From NCBI RefSeq assembly GCF_002127325.2, contig NC_035446.2:159058484-159122483 (forward strand): a stretch of 64,000 nucleotides of DNA. Reading direction: 5' to 3'. The stretch is from Helianthus annuus. Lineage: Eukaryota > Streptophyta > Magnoliopsida > Asterales > Asteraceae. How positions within the stretch are numbered: position 1 is the first letter of the stretch; every line of letters starts with the position of its first letter. The notes beneath the pieces are model-generated. The model was not told the origin of the DNA. It searched no databases and was given only the letters and a program-made list of their open reading frames with translations. Both the position numbers and the translations under genes were made by a program. Shown here piece by piece: positions 34,821 to 46,229 of the stretch.

Positions 34821-35888
34821 GCCAACAACTCTTTATTTTATCTAGATCATTTAGGTATGTTTTTTTGGTTAAGTTTTATGGTTTATAAGTCGGATGGTTG
34901 TTGAAAACTAGCTATGGGGCAGGTAATTTTTATAGTGCTTAATACGTAAATTTGGTTGTCTTAGATGGAGTTGAACAGCAGCGGAGTTTGAACGGAAGCT
35001 CAATTGGGGCTGGATTCTTAAAATCCAAACCGGTGGGGTTGGGCGCTTAAAAATCTAATATTTTACACTACAAAATTTTTTTTTGAAAATTTCGATAAAA
35101 CTAACAGTACAAACGAAAGTCGGTGGGGGCGGGGGGTCAGTAAAGTTATGCCCATGGAATCGAAATCGTATCAAAGATGAATGTGGCGGGTAGCACAACG
35201 GTAAATGTAGTGGTAGTTATGGTTAGGTTGTGTTGGTTGCGGCATTTAATGGTAGCGTTAAATTTACAGATTATCTAAAGAGAGACATCATTCAAGGCGC
35301 GTTAAATTTATGGATTATCTAAAGAGAGACATCATTCAAGGCAACAAAGAAGGGGATAATACAATGTAATATCAATAAAATATCATGTGATTTTTACCGT
35401 TTGCGTTTGATACCTTTAGTGGTCTCGTTCCTGACGCTGTGCGACTTTTGAATCGGGTTCAAAAAGTCGTTAATAGTAATTTTTCGTCGCTAAAGGTTTC
35501 AAACTTTGTATTTAGTAGAATTTGTTTTTCTATTCAAAAGGGGGTGGCGGCGCAACTTGTTGTCCGACTATCTGTCATTGCTTTGTAATTGCCCTTTTTC
35601 GTGTGGAATGATAAGGAAAACGACAAAAAAAATTAGAAAATACATTACATTAAAACATAATTTAAAATTTTCAATTGCTTGATTTTTATATGTAATGTTA
35701 ATTGCTTGATTTTTATATGTAATGTTAATAGCCAATAATAGGTGTCAAATTTCTTTTTAAATGGTTCAATTTAGGTTGAGTTGTTTCAAATCTTCATTTA
35801 TTTTTTGTGTTCAAGAATACAACTGATACAAATTTATCAATTATCTATTTAACGGATGAAATAAATTTATCTTGTTTTTTAAGGAGAA
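34821..35888. other. Spacer with short tandem duplications
   Basis: A 44-bp direct duplication (35255-35298, 35299-35342; starts GCGTTAAATTTA) and a 28-bp duplication of AATTGCTTGATTTTTATATG (about 35690-35730). The remainder is unassigned. Confidence 0.6.
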
Positions 35889-36780
35889 CTAGATTGTTGC
35901 CGTATGCGCGCGTTGCGGCGGCGACGCCTTAGTTATTTATAGCTTCCGACATGTTATGTGATATATAAATCATATGAAAATGTGTGTCCCGACGTATCTG
36001 CTCTAAAGCTTTGCAGTTATAAAAGAAACGAAATCGAACCCGAGCTGGTTCATTTAGTAAGCATTCCACCTAGCCACTACACCACCTTTACCTTTGCATC
36101 TAGACTTGGCGGTGTCAAAACATACAATAACTCAAATTTAGAATGCCGAATGAAAACGTATTATATTTGACCCGACTCGTTTCCGAACACAGTTTACGTC
36201 AAAGCGTAGAGCATAAAATCATATTATATTTGAGCAGACTCGTTACCGAAAAAAACGTATGTCGAAACTTGAATCTATATCGTTTACGTTGAAACGTGAA
36301 TTTATGTCGACACGTATATTAAAATGTCAAAACGTAGACCAATTGAAAACATATATAAAAATAAACTTGAAAACGCATTACATTTGACCATGTTCGTTTT
36401 CGAAAAAGTTGAAGTCCAAGTCGAAACATAAATTTACACCGACACGTACATGAAAATAACGACTTGAGAAAATAGTTTTCTTTTTGTTTTTTTAAGCTAA
36501 AGAATGAATATTATGGGGGTGACTTTGAAAAGTTAAAGCTTAAGGGGGTGAAAACAAACACTTTATAAAGTTTTAGTGGACGTATGAGGTATAAATGTCA
36601 ATTTTAAAAGTTTATGGGTTGTTTTTGTTAAGTTCAAAACTTTAAGAGCCGTTTTGTCTTTTTCTCAGGGGTTATTTTAGTCGAGTTAAAAGGGTGAGGG
36701 ACTGTTTTGCTCAGGTTGAAAACTTGAAGGGCTTTTTTTTTATTTTGGTCTCACCGACCTTTTCTTTTAAGAATATATAG
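35889..36780 (-). mobile_element. Non-autonomous Helitron
   Basis: Minus-strand 3' end: GCCGCCGCAACGCGCGCATA hairpin region, then ACAATCTAG|T at 35889. The body has the ACGTTGAAACGTGAATTTAT and CGACACGTACATGAAAATAA words shared with 58892-59927. The far end is CTATATATTCTTAAAAG-like, as in the sister copy, but without a clean TC start. Non-coding. Confidence 0.55.
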
Positions 36781-37018
36781 TAATATATATCATCAACATT
36801 ATGTATAAAAATTGTATAATTTTTTAAATTTCCGTATATTATAAAAAACAAACATTTTGTAGATATAGCATAAAGTTTTAAAGCAAGCGCTCACATGATG
36901 ATTAATACTTTATTCTTAACTTGTAAACATGTATTTGAGGTGGTAGGTTCCAACCTTCACATCCACGGCTCTCCTTTGCCTTTCCTTATTTTATTTTATT
37001 TTGCTTAAATAATTATAA

Positions 37019-38544
37019 GAGTTAATTACACAGTTAGTCCCTGTGGTTTACTGAAAGTAACAAGGTCAGGTACTAATAGTTTAAAATCACATTCTAAGGT
37101 TCTAACTTTTCATTTTGTAACAATTTAGGGTATTAACACTAACTTTTGTTAACTTTTCTGTTAGATTAAAGTGGAATTACTAAAATAACCTTTTACAATT
37201 ACAGGGACCATTTATGTAGTTAAATTTATTTTAATTTACGGACCATTTATGTAACTATTCTGTACCAATGGTTGTACTAGTGGCCATAAATGAATAAAAT
37301 AAATTCTTTATGGGTCAGGTGTTCTTGATTTCAAATTAAACTCATCATCATTTACATTATATATCCACACTACAACTTGGTAATCTCACACCATTTTTCT
37401 CCTTAAAAGGATCTTATCTTAGCTTGACAAATTGACCAGCCATGCTTCCTACCTGTTTTCATCAAATCCCAAATAATAGTTAATCAATTCAAATTTAAAC
37501 AGAATATTCAACCACTTCATTTAATTATCTATCATACCCATCAAAAGATTTTGCTGTGTTCTGGAAAAAAAGTGTGAGTGTGTGAAATAAAAAATTGAAG
37601 CTTTTCTAACTTCTCACACGATGTTGTTGGTCTGGCAAAAAGGGATCTTCAACGGCACATGTTGTAAAGTGAACCCAAAAAAATAAAATTTCTTCCAATA
37701 TTCTTCAACTTAATATTATTAATAAAATCAACACATATATTGAAAGTCAGAAAGTAAAGAATCATATGTAACTGAAAAAGAACAACAAAGGAGATTTTGT
37801 TTTATACCTTCAATTGAATTCGTACATAATTCTACAGCCTTTACTCTAGAATCTAGATCCCCAATTTGAGGTAGTTAAAAAATCACTTTTTTAGAACAAA
37901 TCAAACCACACTAAACCAAGTCGGCCACCCTCCCGCCACTTGTTCCGCCTCCACATGCTTCTAGAAATTCCACAACCTAGAACCCACTGAGTCACCCCCC
38001 ACCATTCGTCGAACTCATTCTACCAACCCGACTCACTCCCAGTCACATTCCTACTCACCCCTGAACAATCCGTCACGGCTGAGAACATCACCACCACCAC
38101 TCTGTTGATTGTTGAACAATCTCTCACCATCATGAGATTCCTTAGTCTCGGTTTAGCAGGTTGATGCCTACCACGCACCGGAGCTCCGCCAATCGCCGGA
38201 GACTCGCTAGCTTACTTTCTCCCTCTACCATTTGTACACCTAAGATTGTATGTATGTGTATATCGTGATTTTAGAAAAAACACTAGTACAACCATTAGTA
38301 CAGAATAGTTACACAAATGGTCCCTAAATTAAAATAAATTTAACTACATAAATGGCCCCTGTAGTTGTAAAAGGTTATTTTAGTAATTTCACTTTAATTT
38401 AACAGAAAAGTTAACAAAAGTTAGTGTTAATACCCTAGATTGTTACAAAATGAAAAGTTAGAACCTTAGAATGTGATTTTAAACTATTAGTACCTGACCT
38501 TGTTACTTTCAGTAAACCACAGGGACTAACCGTGTAATTAACTC
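37019..38544. mobile_element. Mutator-like element with long TIRs and GC-rich core
   Basis: A 1526-bp element with terminal inverted repeats of about 265 bp (37019-37280 and 38278-38544) starting GAGTTAATTACACAGTTAGT. A perfect 9-bp target duplication TAATTATAA lies at 37010-37018 and 38545-38553. The 1-kb interior has no transposase but a base composition unlike its surroundings at 37900-38250 (words such as GCCAATCGCCGGAGACTCGC), which may be captured host sequence (Pack-MULE). On the minus strand a short ATG frame starts at about 38230. Confidence 0.88.
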
Positions 38545-38689
38545 TAATTATAATTTATAAAAGTAAAGTAGAGAATATACCAACCAATACTCCAATAGTA
38601 CAATTTTAAACCAATAGCTCAATTTTAGTTAATCATGTGAATTTCATGTACCAAACAGAATAATATCAGATACATGGAATATGTTATTG

Positions 38690-39115
38690 GTCCTGGTTAT
38701 TGTGATTACTATGTTATCCATTGTGTTTTAATATGTTATCAATTGTGTTTTTATTTTGTTGTTTATTGTGTTTTACTTTTTTATTCATTGTGTTTTAGTC
38801 TCTAGTTCAGTGTATTTTTAGTCTGTTTCCCATTGTGTTTTAGTTTGTTATTTATTGTGTTTTTAGTATGTTGTACATTATGTTTATTCTGGTGTCCATT
38901 GTGTCTTTTATCTGTTGTCATTAATTATGTTTAGTATATTTTCCATTGCATTCTTAGTTTGATACCCATTGTGTTTTAAGTTATGTCCATTGTGTTTTAG
39001 TCTGTTGTCCATTATATCTTTTATCTGTTGTTATCGATTGTGCTTTTAGTCTACTTTCCATTGCATTTTTAGTTTGATACTCATTTTGTTTTACGTTATG
39101 TCCATTGTGTAATAC
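38690..39115. repeat. Minisatellite of TCCATTGTGTTTTAGT units
   Basis: About fifteen imperfect units of (C)CATTGTGTTTTTAGTNTGTT, 20-29 bp apart. Plus-strand T/G-rich. No element ends were found around it. Confidence 0.75.
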
Positions 39116-39119
39116 GCAA

Positions 39120-39555
39120 TTGGGTTTTTGGTTTTTTTTTCTAAAAAAAGTATAACAATAGGGTACTCATACTAAAGATCATATGACACTCGACTTTATT
39201 GTATAATTTTTTTAAACAGATGATGTATCAAAAAATTACAGCCGTTACAAAATGGGGCGGAGGGGATAGCATGTGACTTGCATGTGCATATTTCCCAACA
39301 TGTGAGAAGCATGCGCGTATTGAGTTTTTTCTCTTGGACTAAACTATCTTTCTCATTTTTTTTTTCATTGGACACTTGTCACTCTCTAGTAGCTTTTCAT
39401 CCTTCTTATTATTTTAACCTTTGTATAATAACTTAACCCGTCAAATTCTACGGTAGAGGTTCATAAAACCTGTATCAAAACAATATTTTATGACAATAGT
39501 TGGAATCAAATATTAGTTATTATACTATAAATGTATTCGATACTTTGCCTATATC
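39120..39555. other. AT-rich spacer left of the LINE
   Basis: No feature seen. Confidence 0.3.
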
Positions 39556-39585
39556 AAATACAGAAAACTAAGAAGCTCTCTACAT

Positions 39586-41259
39586 ATGGCTGGCCGAAAC
39601 CCTATTCCGGTGAACCTTCAGAGTCGTATTTCGAAGATTTTCGTTTCCAATCTACTAGAGGGATGTAGTGGGGCAGATCTAGCATCGCATGTTCGAGTTT
39701 TTGGGCAGATTTATGACTTGTATATCGCTAGAAAAAGGGATAAAAGAGGGAATCGGTTTGGCTTCATATCGATGTTGGATATTAAAGAGAAAGAAGAGCT
39801 GCTCAAAAATCTTAAAGGTATTCGTATAGGCGACAACAAGCTTTGGTTTAATTATGCTCGGTTTGTTTTAGAAGAAGGGGAGATTAACACTGCCAGAGAT
39901 AGGCCGGTTCCTAAGCATGTTGGCAAATCAAAGGTTAATGATGGGATGGATCAGTCGAATGGCAGTTTTCATAAAGGTACCTGCTCGTTTAGAGATCTGT
40001 TTGGAGGAAAGACCATTTCGGTTGACAATGGTGTGCATGCTTTTTCTAAGTTGCATGGCCGTGCGGTAGTGGTAAGGATGATCGATATCGAAGCTTTGAA
40101 GAGCATCTACATGATCCTGCATGGTATTTGTCCGGGTTATGGTAAGGTGCAATATCTCGGTGGCCTTGATCTACTTATCTCTTTTGAAGACGTTGGTTTG
40201 GTTGATAGATTCATGGAGAATGCAGAATTATTGACTGATAAGTTTCATTCGATTGTTCGGTGGGAAGGCCAGGCTCTCTCATTCGAGATGTTAGCATGGT
40301 TGAAGATACAGGGGGTTCTTCTGCACTTGTCATCCAATGATATTCTTAATACCATCGGTAGCAAATTCGGCAAAGTTGTTCACAAGGCTAAGAAGTCGGA
40401 AACGGATTTTGACCTGTCCTTTGAATACATTGGTGTGTTGGTCGGCGGTGGTAAAAGGATTACTGAGGAAGTTGTTCGGAACTGGAAAAGTAGAAAGTTC
40501 CGGGTTTGGGTTACCGAAGAAGTAGGAGAATGGATCCCGGATTTTTACACAGTGCCTTCGGATGTCAATGTCAATGAAGATACCAGTGGAGAGGAGTCGG
40601 ACGAGGATGAAGATAGTTTCGACATGCCGGAACAGTCGCCGGTCGTAGACGCTGTCGAAGCCGGTGTAGATGCAATTAATGCGGATCCGTTAATCTTGGA
40701 AAGGAATGATACTGACTTCAATGATCTTAATGGTCATTCAAGTCCTATGATTGAGGAGTATTCAAATTCAGTATTAAGGAATGACAGTTTTGTCCCTGCA
40801 GCTTCTTTTGACTTTGACTGTATCAATGATGTCAACGGTAATTTAGAGGGCCCTCAGCCAAACGTGGTTAAAAGAAAAAAGTTTAAAAAATGTGACTTGG
40901 GTGGGCCCAGTGGTGCCTATACGAGCAGTAACGAAAGTTTAAAGGTGGTTAAGAAGCCCAAAAATGTTAGCGGTGATATATTTGGGCTCAATTCTCTCTT
41001 GGGTATTACTGATGATGGGCCAGAATGTGAGGGGGATCTCTCGGCTTCTGAAGAAGACGGTTCAATCGACCTGAACAGAACTGATGATACAGAACCAGAG
41101 GATGTACCCGATATTAATGATACCACTGAACATTGTTTGGCTGGGGAGATAGCAGCGACAAAAGACATGGGGGAGAAACTGGGAGCTCATCTCTCGGTAC
41201 ATGATCAGATGATTCGAGATTCAATCGTTCAAGAAGGTTTACAATCGGGTACAAAATGA
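39586..41259 (+). CDS. LINE ORF1 protein with RNA-recognition motif
   Basis: 557 residues, uninterrupted. The N-terminal RRM (about residues 14-98) has RNP2 KIFVSNL and RNP1 RGNRFGFI. A second conserved region (about 155-320; AVVVRMIDIEALKSI, GGLDLLISFEDV, WLKIQGVLLHLSS) follows the plant LINE ORF1 layout (DUF4283-like), without an obvious CCHC knuckle. The C-terminus is acidic and low in complexity. Such proteins bind LINE RNA and form the retrotransposition particle. The start at 39586 is the first ATG of the element. The stop TGA overlaps the ORF2 start (ATGA), implying reinitiation. Confidence 0.9.
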   Translation: MAGRNPIPVNLQSRISKIFVSNLLEGCSGADLASHVRVFGQIYDLYIARKRDKRGNRFGFISMLDIKEKEELLKNLKGIRIGDNKLWFNYARFVLEEGEINTARDRPVPKHVGKSKVNDGMDQSNGSFHKGTCSFRDLFGGKTISVDNGVHAFSKLHGRAVVVRMIDIEALKSIYMILHGICPGYGKVQYLGGLDLLISFEDVGLVDRFMENAELLTDKFHSIVRWEGQALSFEMLAWLKIQGVLLHLSSNDILNTIGSKFGKVVHKAKKSETDFDLSFEYIGVLVGGGKRITEEVVRNWKSRKFRVWVTEEVGEWIPDFYTVPSDVNVNEDTSGEESDEDEDSFDMPEQSPVVDAVEAGVDAINADPLILERNDTDFNDLNGHSSPMIEEYSNSVLRNDSFVPAASFDFDCINDVNGNLEGPQPNVVKRKKFKKCDLGGPSGAYTSSNESLKVVKKPKNVSGDIFGLNSLLGITDDGPECEGDLSASEEDGSIDLNRTDDTEPEDVPDINDTTEHCLAGEIAATKDMGEKLGAHLSVHDQMIRDSIVQEGLQSGTK

Positions 41260-44200
41260 ATGTTTTATCCGTTAATGTTAGGGGTTTGGGACCTTCGGGT
41301 AAAGCGAGTTGGATTAGAAGATTAAAATCTGACTTGGGGGTATCTTTTATTGGTTTACAAGAAACGATGTCTAGTAATGTCAATGTTGGGGTTGTGTCGA
41401 ATTTTTGGGGTGGTATGGGGTTTGATTTTGAGGTTGCTGAATCTTCTGGGAACTCGGGTGGCTTATTAAGTGTGTGGGATCCTAAGTTTTTTTACTAAGG
41501 ATTCGATTGTCAAAGATAATAATTTCCTTCTTGTCTCGGGTTTGTTAACGGATGGGAAGAATCGTTTAACTATGATTAATGTTTATGCTCTGCAAACAAA
41601 TGTCGATAAAAGAAATCTTTGGGCTAAAATTTCTCAAGTGATTCAGGCGGGTCATGGGTGGTGGATTGTTTTTGGGGATTTCAATGCTGTTAGAGACCAT
41701 AGTGAAAGAAAGAATTCGTGTTTTGACCCGGGTTGTGCTCGAGATTTTAATGAGTTCTTGGATGAGGCTGGTCTTAGAGAATATGACTTGAAAGGCAAGA
41801 AGTTTACTTATTTAGTCAATCGTCGTGGGGTTTGCAAGATGAGTAGAATTGATAGATTGTTCGTTTGTGATAATATTTTTAACAAATGGCCCAATGCTTG
41901 TGTTAGAGCTTTAAATAGAGAATTTTCGGATCATGCGCCTTTATTTCTATCTCTTTGTGATACTAATTTTGGGCCGAAACCTTTCCGTTGGTTTGATTCC
42001 TGGTTTGATAGGAAAGGGTGTGAAGAAATTGTTTGTTCGACTCTTCTAGGCTGGATTAATCAGGGTCCGACAGATTTGAACCTTATAAGAAAGTTGAAAT
42101 CTCTTCGGATTAAACTTAGTAGATGGATAACCGAATGCCGCAGTAAGGAGATTGAATTTGAAAATTCTTGCAAAAAAGACAAGGAAGATATGGAATGGTT
42201 AATGGAAAAAAAAGATTTAGATGAGTCGGAATTGTGGGTTTGGTCGGAATGTTGCAAAAATCTACAAGAAATTGAGCTTTATAGATCTCGTGATATGAGA
42301 CAAAATTCACGGGTGAAATGGGCGTCGCTTGGAGATGAAAATACTAGCTTCTTCCATAGTGTAGTTAATGGGAGAAAAGCTAGGAACTCGATCCCGGGTC
42401 TTGAGATTAGAGGTGAATGGGTTTCTAAACCAAAGTTAATTAAAAAAGAAGTTCTTCGCTTCTTTAGATGCCATTTCAAAGAAGAGGTGAAAATTCGGCC
42501 GATTATTGAGTGTGAAGGAATTAACAGGATTGATGATAATGATGGTATTCTTTTGACTTCTCTGTTTTCCAAACAAGAGATTAAAGATGCAGTTTCTGAG
42601 TGTGGCTCGAACAAGGCGCCTGGCCCGGACGGTTTCAATTTTAACTTTATTAAGAAGTTTTGGAATGTTTTGGAGGAGGACTTTTATCGTATAATGATGG
42701 ATTTTTATGAGTCTGGCGTTATTAATTCAGGGTGCGGGTCGGCTTTTATTACTTTGATTCCCAAGGTCAAATCTCCTGTGGGACTCAAGGATTACATGCC
42801 GATTACTTTAATTGGGGTTATTAGCAAGGTTATCTCTAAAATTCTAGCCAACCGCCTCAAAAAGATCTTGGGTAAGGTGATTTCAGACTCCCAATCGGCT
42901 TTTCTGTCTGATCGTTTTATTCTTGATGGCCCTCTCGTTGTGAATGAAGTGTTGGATTGGTTGAAAAAAAGAAAGAAAAAGGCGTTTCTTCTAAAGATTG
43001 ATTTTGAGAAAGCCTATGACAATGTCAACTGGGCTTTCTTATTATCAATATTATCTCAAATAGGTTTTCCTTCTCGTTGGTGTATGTGGATTAAAGGCAT
43101 TCTTGAGTCGGCTCGTGCTTCTATTCTTGTTAACGGGTCTCCTACATTTCAGTTTAATAGTGAGAAGGGTCTTCGTCAAGGCGACCCTATCTCTCCTTTC
43201 TTGTTTTTGATTGTTATGGAGTGCCTTTCATGGATGTTGAATAGAGCGAAAACCTTGGAGCTTTTAAAGGTATTGATTTTTCCTATGATAACTTTGATAT
43301 TACTCACCTTTTCTTTGAGGATGATGCCCTTATTTTGGGCGAGTTGTCCCAAGATAACCTCCAAAGTTTGGCTAGAATTCTTAGAGTTTTTTACTTATGC
43401 TCGGGCTTGCGCATCAACATTCATAAGTCTAATTTATTTGGGGTGGGTACGGAAGATGGGGAGGTGGATAATTTGTTGACAGTTTTGGGTTGTAAACGTG
43501 GATCTTTTCCCTTCGTTTTTTTTGGGTGTTAAAGTGGGAGCCAACATGTCGAGAATTGGTAATTGGAATATGGTGATTGATGTGATGAAAAACCGGCTTG
43601 CCTCGTGGAAAGCTAAAACGCTCTCCATAGGTGGTCGGTTGATTCTTGTGAAGGCGGTTCTAGAGAATTTGCCTATTTATTACCTATCGTTATACAAGGC
43701 CCCTAAAGCGGTTATTCAAAGTATGGAAGCTATCATGAGACGGTTCCTTTGGGCGGGTTGCAATGAAGAGAAAAATTAATTGGGTAGCTTGGGATATTGT
43801 TACTAATCCTAAGAATTCGGGTGGTCTTGGTCTTGCTAAATTGGAGGATGTCAATGATGCGCTCCTTCTAAAATGGGCTTGGAGGTTTAAACAAGGTGGT
43901 AATTGTCTTTGGAAAAGAGTGGTGATCAATTGTCATGGGACGAGTAGGACTTGGGCTTTTTTACCGTGTTCTTCGTCGTCTAATGGGTGTTGGAAGCATA
44001 TTGTCAAGGTTGGAAAAAAAAAAGATCTGGATCAATAATACTCTTGATAGTTACTTTGTGGGGATTATGGGTGATGGGTCTACAATTAATTTTTGGACAA
44101 ATCCATGGCTTTTTAATGATTCGCTTCGATTAGTTTATCCCAACCTTTTTAGACTCGAGAAGCACACATGGGTTTCTGTTTCAGACAGGATTCAAATCAC

Positions 44201-44882
44201 AAACGGGTCAAAAACGCTGCAGTGGGAATGGAGGAAAGAGCCTTCGACGCCAGAAGAAATCGCTGAATTGTTTAGTCTGTTGTCTGCTGTCTTTGATTAT
44301 GAATGGAAGGGTGGTACAGACTCGTGGAAGTGGAATGCAGACCCAAACGGTAGCTTTTCTGTTAAAGCTGCTAAAGCGCTGATGCGCCAACATAATCAGC
44401 AGACGTCGAGCAGCCTTATGAAGTGGAAAGGATGGGTGCCGCTCAAATGTAAAATAATGGTTTGGCGATCTTTGATTAACCGTATGCCTCCGAATGAGCT
44501 TTGTGTTTGCTGTGAGTCGGTTCCAGAAACTACCCTCCATCTATTCAACGGATGCTTCTTCGCTGCAGAAATTTGGAGTCGGATAGAGCACTGGTGCAGC
44601 CTTACTCCTATATTCGCTTTTGATATGAAAGATTTTATGGAGATCCCTTCAATTCAAACGAAGTCTAAGAGGTCGAGAAATATTCTTCGAGGGATTGTTT
44701 TTACTACGTTGTGGTCTATCTGGAACGAGCGCAACACGAGGATCATCAAAGGAGTTCGGCGTCGTCCGGTTGAAGTTTTGGAAAGCATAAAAATGACTTC
44801 GTATTTTTGGTATCGAAAGAGAGCTAAAAGTAGAGATTTAGATTGGAATGCTTGGTGTAAAAACCCTCTAGTTGTGATGTAA
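41256..44882 (+). pseudogene. LINE ORF2: endonuclease and reverse transcriptase, five single-base frameshifts
   Basis: Domains in order: APE-type endonuclease (LSVNVRGL, FIGLQET, VFGDFNAV, FSDHAPL), reverse transcriptase (NKAPGPDGF, LKIDFEKAYDNVNW, GLRQGDPISPFLF, then FEDDALI near 43312, where most relatives have FADD), and a C-terminal zf-RVT-like region (PLKCKIMVWRSLINRMPPNELC, CVCCESVPETTLHLF). The frame changes at about 41487 (T7), 43256 (GG), 43518 (T8), 43770 (A5) and 44015 (A10). Each is one base, and four of the five lie in homopolymer runs. There are no internal stop codons once each shift is allowed for. So it is either freshly decayed or affected by sequencing error. Confidence 0.9.
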
Positions 44883-45120
44883 TTTCGTTTGTTTTTGCGT
44901 GGGGGCCCTTGTTTTGAGGACCGGCCGTGGTGTTTTTTGAAGAATTGAATCTTTCAAAAAAAAAAAAAAATACAGAAAACTAATGTAAATGAGTAAAGCG
45001 TACGACTTCCCATATGACATATGCCGCAAATCCGCAATATATCTCTTTATGCTTGGATTAACCCATCTCTTTGTGTGTTAGTCCATTCAATTGTATGTTA
45101 TCTTTTTTCATTTATGTTAA

Positions 45121-45467
45121 GGGTGTCCGGGGCGCCTTCGGGGAGGGTGTTCGGTGATGGCATTCCCCGATCGGGAACACCGCCGCCATCAAAGCGGGAT
45201 CCCGATTCGGGGTTGAACTTGGGCGTGGGTTCACCGATGGAGGAGAGGCTGATTGTGTGGGGCCATGCCAGTTTCAACCAATCCCAGATTTTCTTTGTTT
45301 TTTTTTTTTTTTTTTTTTTGAATAAAAAAATAAGGGGAGTTAAGAGGGGAGTGGCGCCATCAAATGGGGGTGTTAGGGGAGTTTAAGAGGGGAGTTGACG
45401 TGGCACACGGGGATTGGTTTGGCGTAAGAGAGTGCACTCACCTATTAGGTGTGCACCCCCTTCACCC
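45121..45467 (+). mobile_element. Harbinger/Tourist-type MITE (family GGGTG, copy A)
   Basis: A 347-bp element with ends GGGTGTCCGGGGCGCC and GTGCACCCCCTTCACCC, flanked by TAA at 45118-45120 and 45468-45470. It is the same family as 7169-7498 in opposite orientation (shared GGGGCGCCTTCGGGG-like start and ACCAATCCC-type middle). It contains a T22 tract. Confidence 0.85.
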
Positions 45468-45599
45468 TAAGAGCATCCTTAACACAGATATTTTTAACTC
45501 AAAAATATATTTTATACATTTTTTTATTTCTACATCATCATATACTTTTACGTTTATTATCTCTAAATCAAATTATTTTGCATTTCATATTATTGAAAT

Positions 45600-46150
45600 A
45601 ATAAAAACATATTAAAAATTATAACTAACATTTTGGAAATTCCCATTTGGTCGTTGAGCGCGTCCATCATACCTGCTTCATTTTGAAAATTTATCGTCAT
45701 CCTGTCAATATTTTCGGTTGCTTCGGCATTCGGGGTTTGTCTTTGCTTCTGTCTTTTATTTATTTTAGCTCGTTGGATGAGGAAGTTCTTTAGTGTCTTG
45801 TGGAGTGTCCTCGAGGTTAATTTCATAATCCTCAACCAATATTGGATGGTCGTTGTTGTTGTCTTGTTGAGTTTAAAAGAGTTTGTGTGCAAGTCTAAGG
45901 CCGATGAGCTAAATTACCCTACTCTGATGTATTAGTCCTCTTTGGTTGAAAGGGTACCGGTTTACGCCATTTTGGTTGACTAATGACGATATTCCACATA
46001 TGCTCATATTGGAATTTTTGTTTCACCACATTGACATATTATTTCTTGGCAAAACTCATTATTTGATCGATAGACTAACCGCTTCTCGGCCGTTAGTAAA
46101 AGATATCGCTAATCTGTGTCGGTAGAACATGAAGTACTGAATTCTTTGCA
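45600..46150 (-). pseudogene. Harbinger accessory (Myb-like / NAM-associated) protein remnant
   Basis: On the minus strand, frames broken by stops and shifts read EHMWNIVISQPKWRKP (about 45960-46010), then NNDHPILVEDYEINLEDTPQ (about 45780-45850) and NAEATENIDRMTINFQNEAG near 45680. This order resembles the C-terminal NAM-associated domain of the plant Harbinger Myb-like ORF. Short and degenerate; a hAT-type or other origin is not excluded. Confidence 0.4.
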
Positions 46151-46229
46151 TAAAATATTGGAATAAGTTATGTGATGTTTTTAAATCCGGATCAATATAT
46201 TATGTGAGTGTATGTAATTAATCAGTTTC

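Larger units (their letters stand above)
39572..44967 (+). mobile_element. Full-length L1-type LINE
   Basis: A 5396-bp element flanked by a perfect 16-bp target duplication AAATACAGAAAACTAA (39556-39571 and 44968-44983) and ending in an A run at 44956-44970. The 5' leader before the first ATG is only 14 bp. Two genes overlap by ATGA at 41256. The intact duplication and lack of nonsense mutations in long stretches point to a recent insertion. Confidence 0.95.

Noticed and set aside
46075..46130. Word CTTCTCGGCC reminiscent of U2 snRNA
   Set aside because: The following bases do not match U2 and the region reads as a Harbinger accessory-protein remnant on the other strand.
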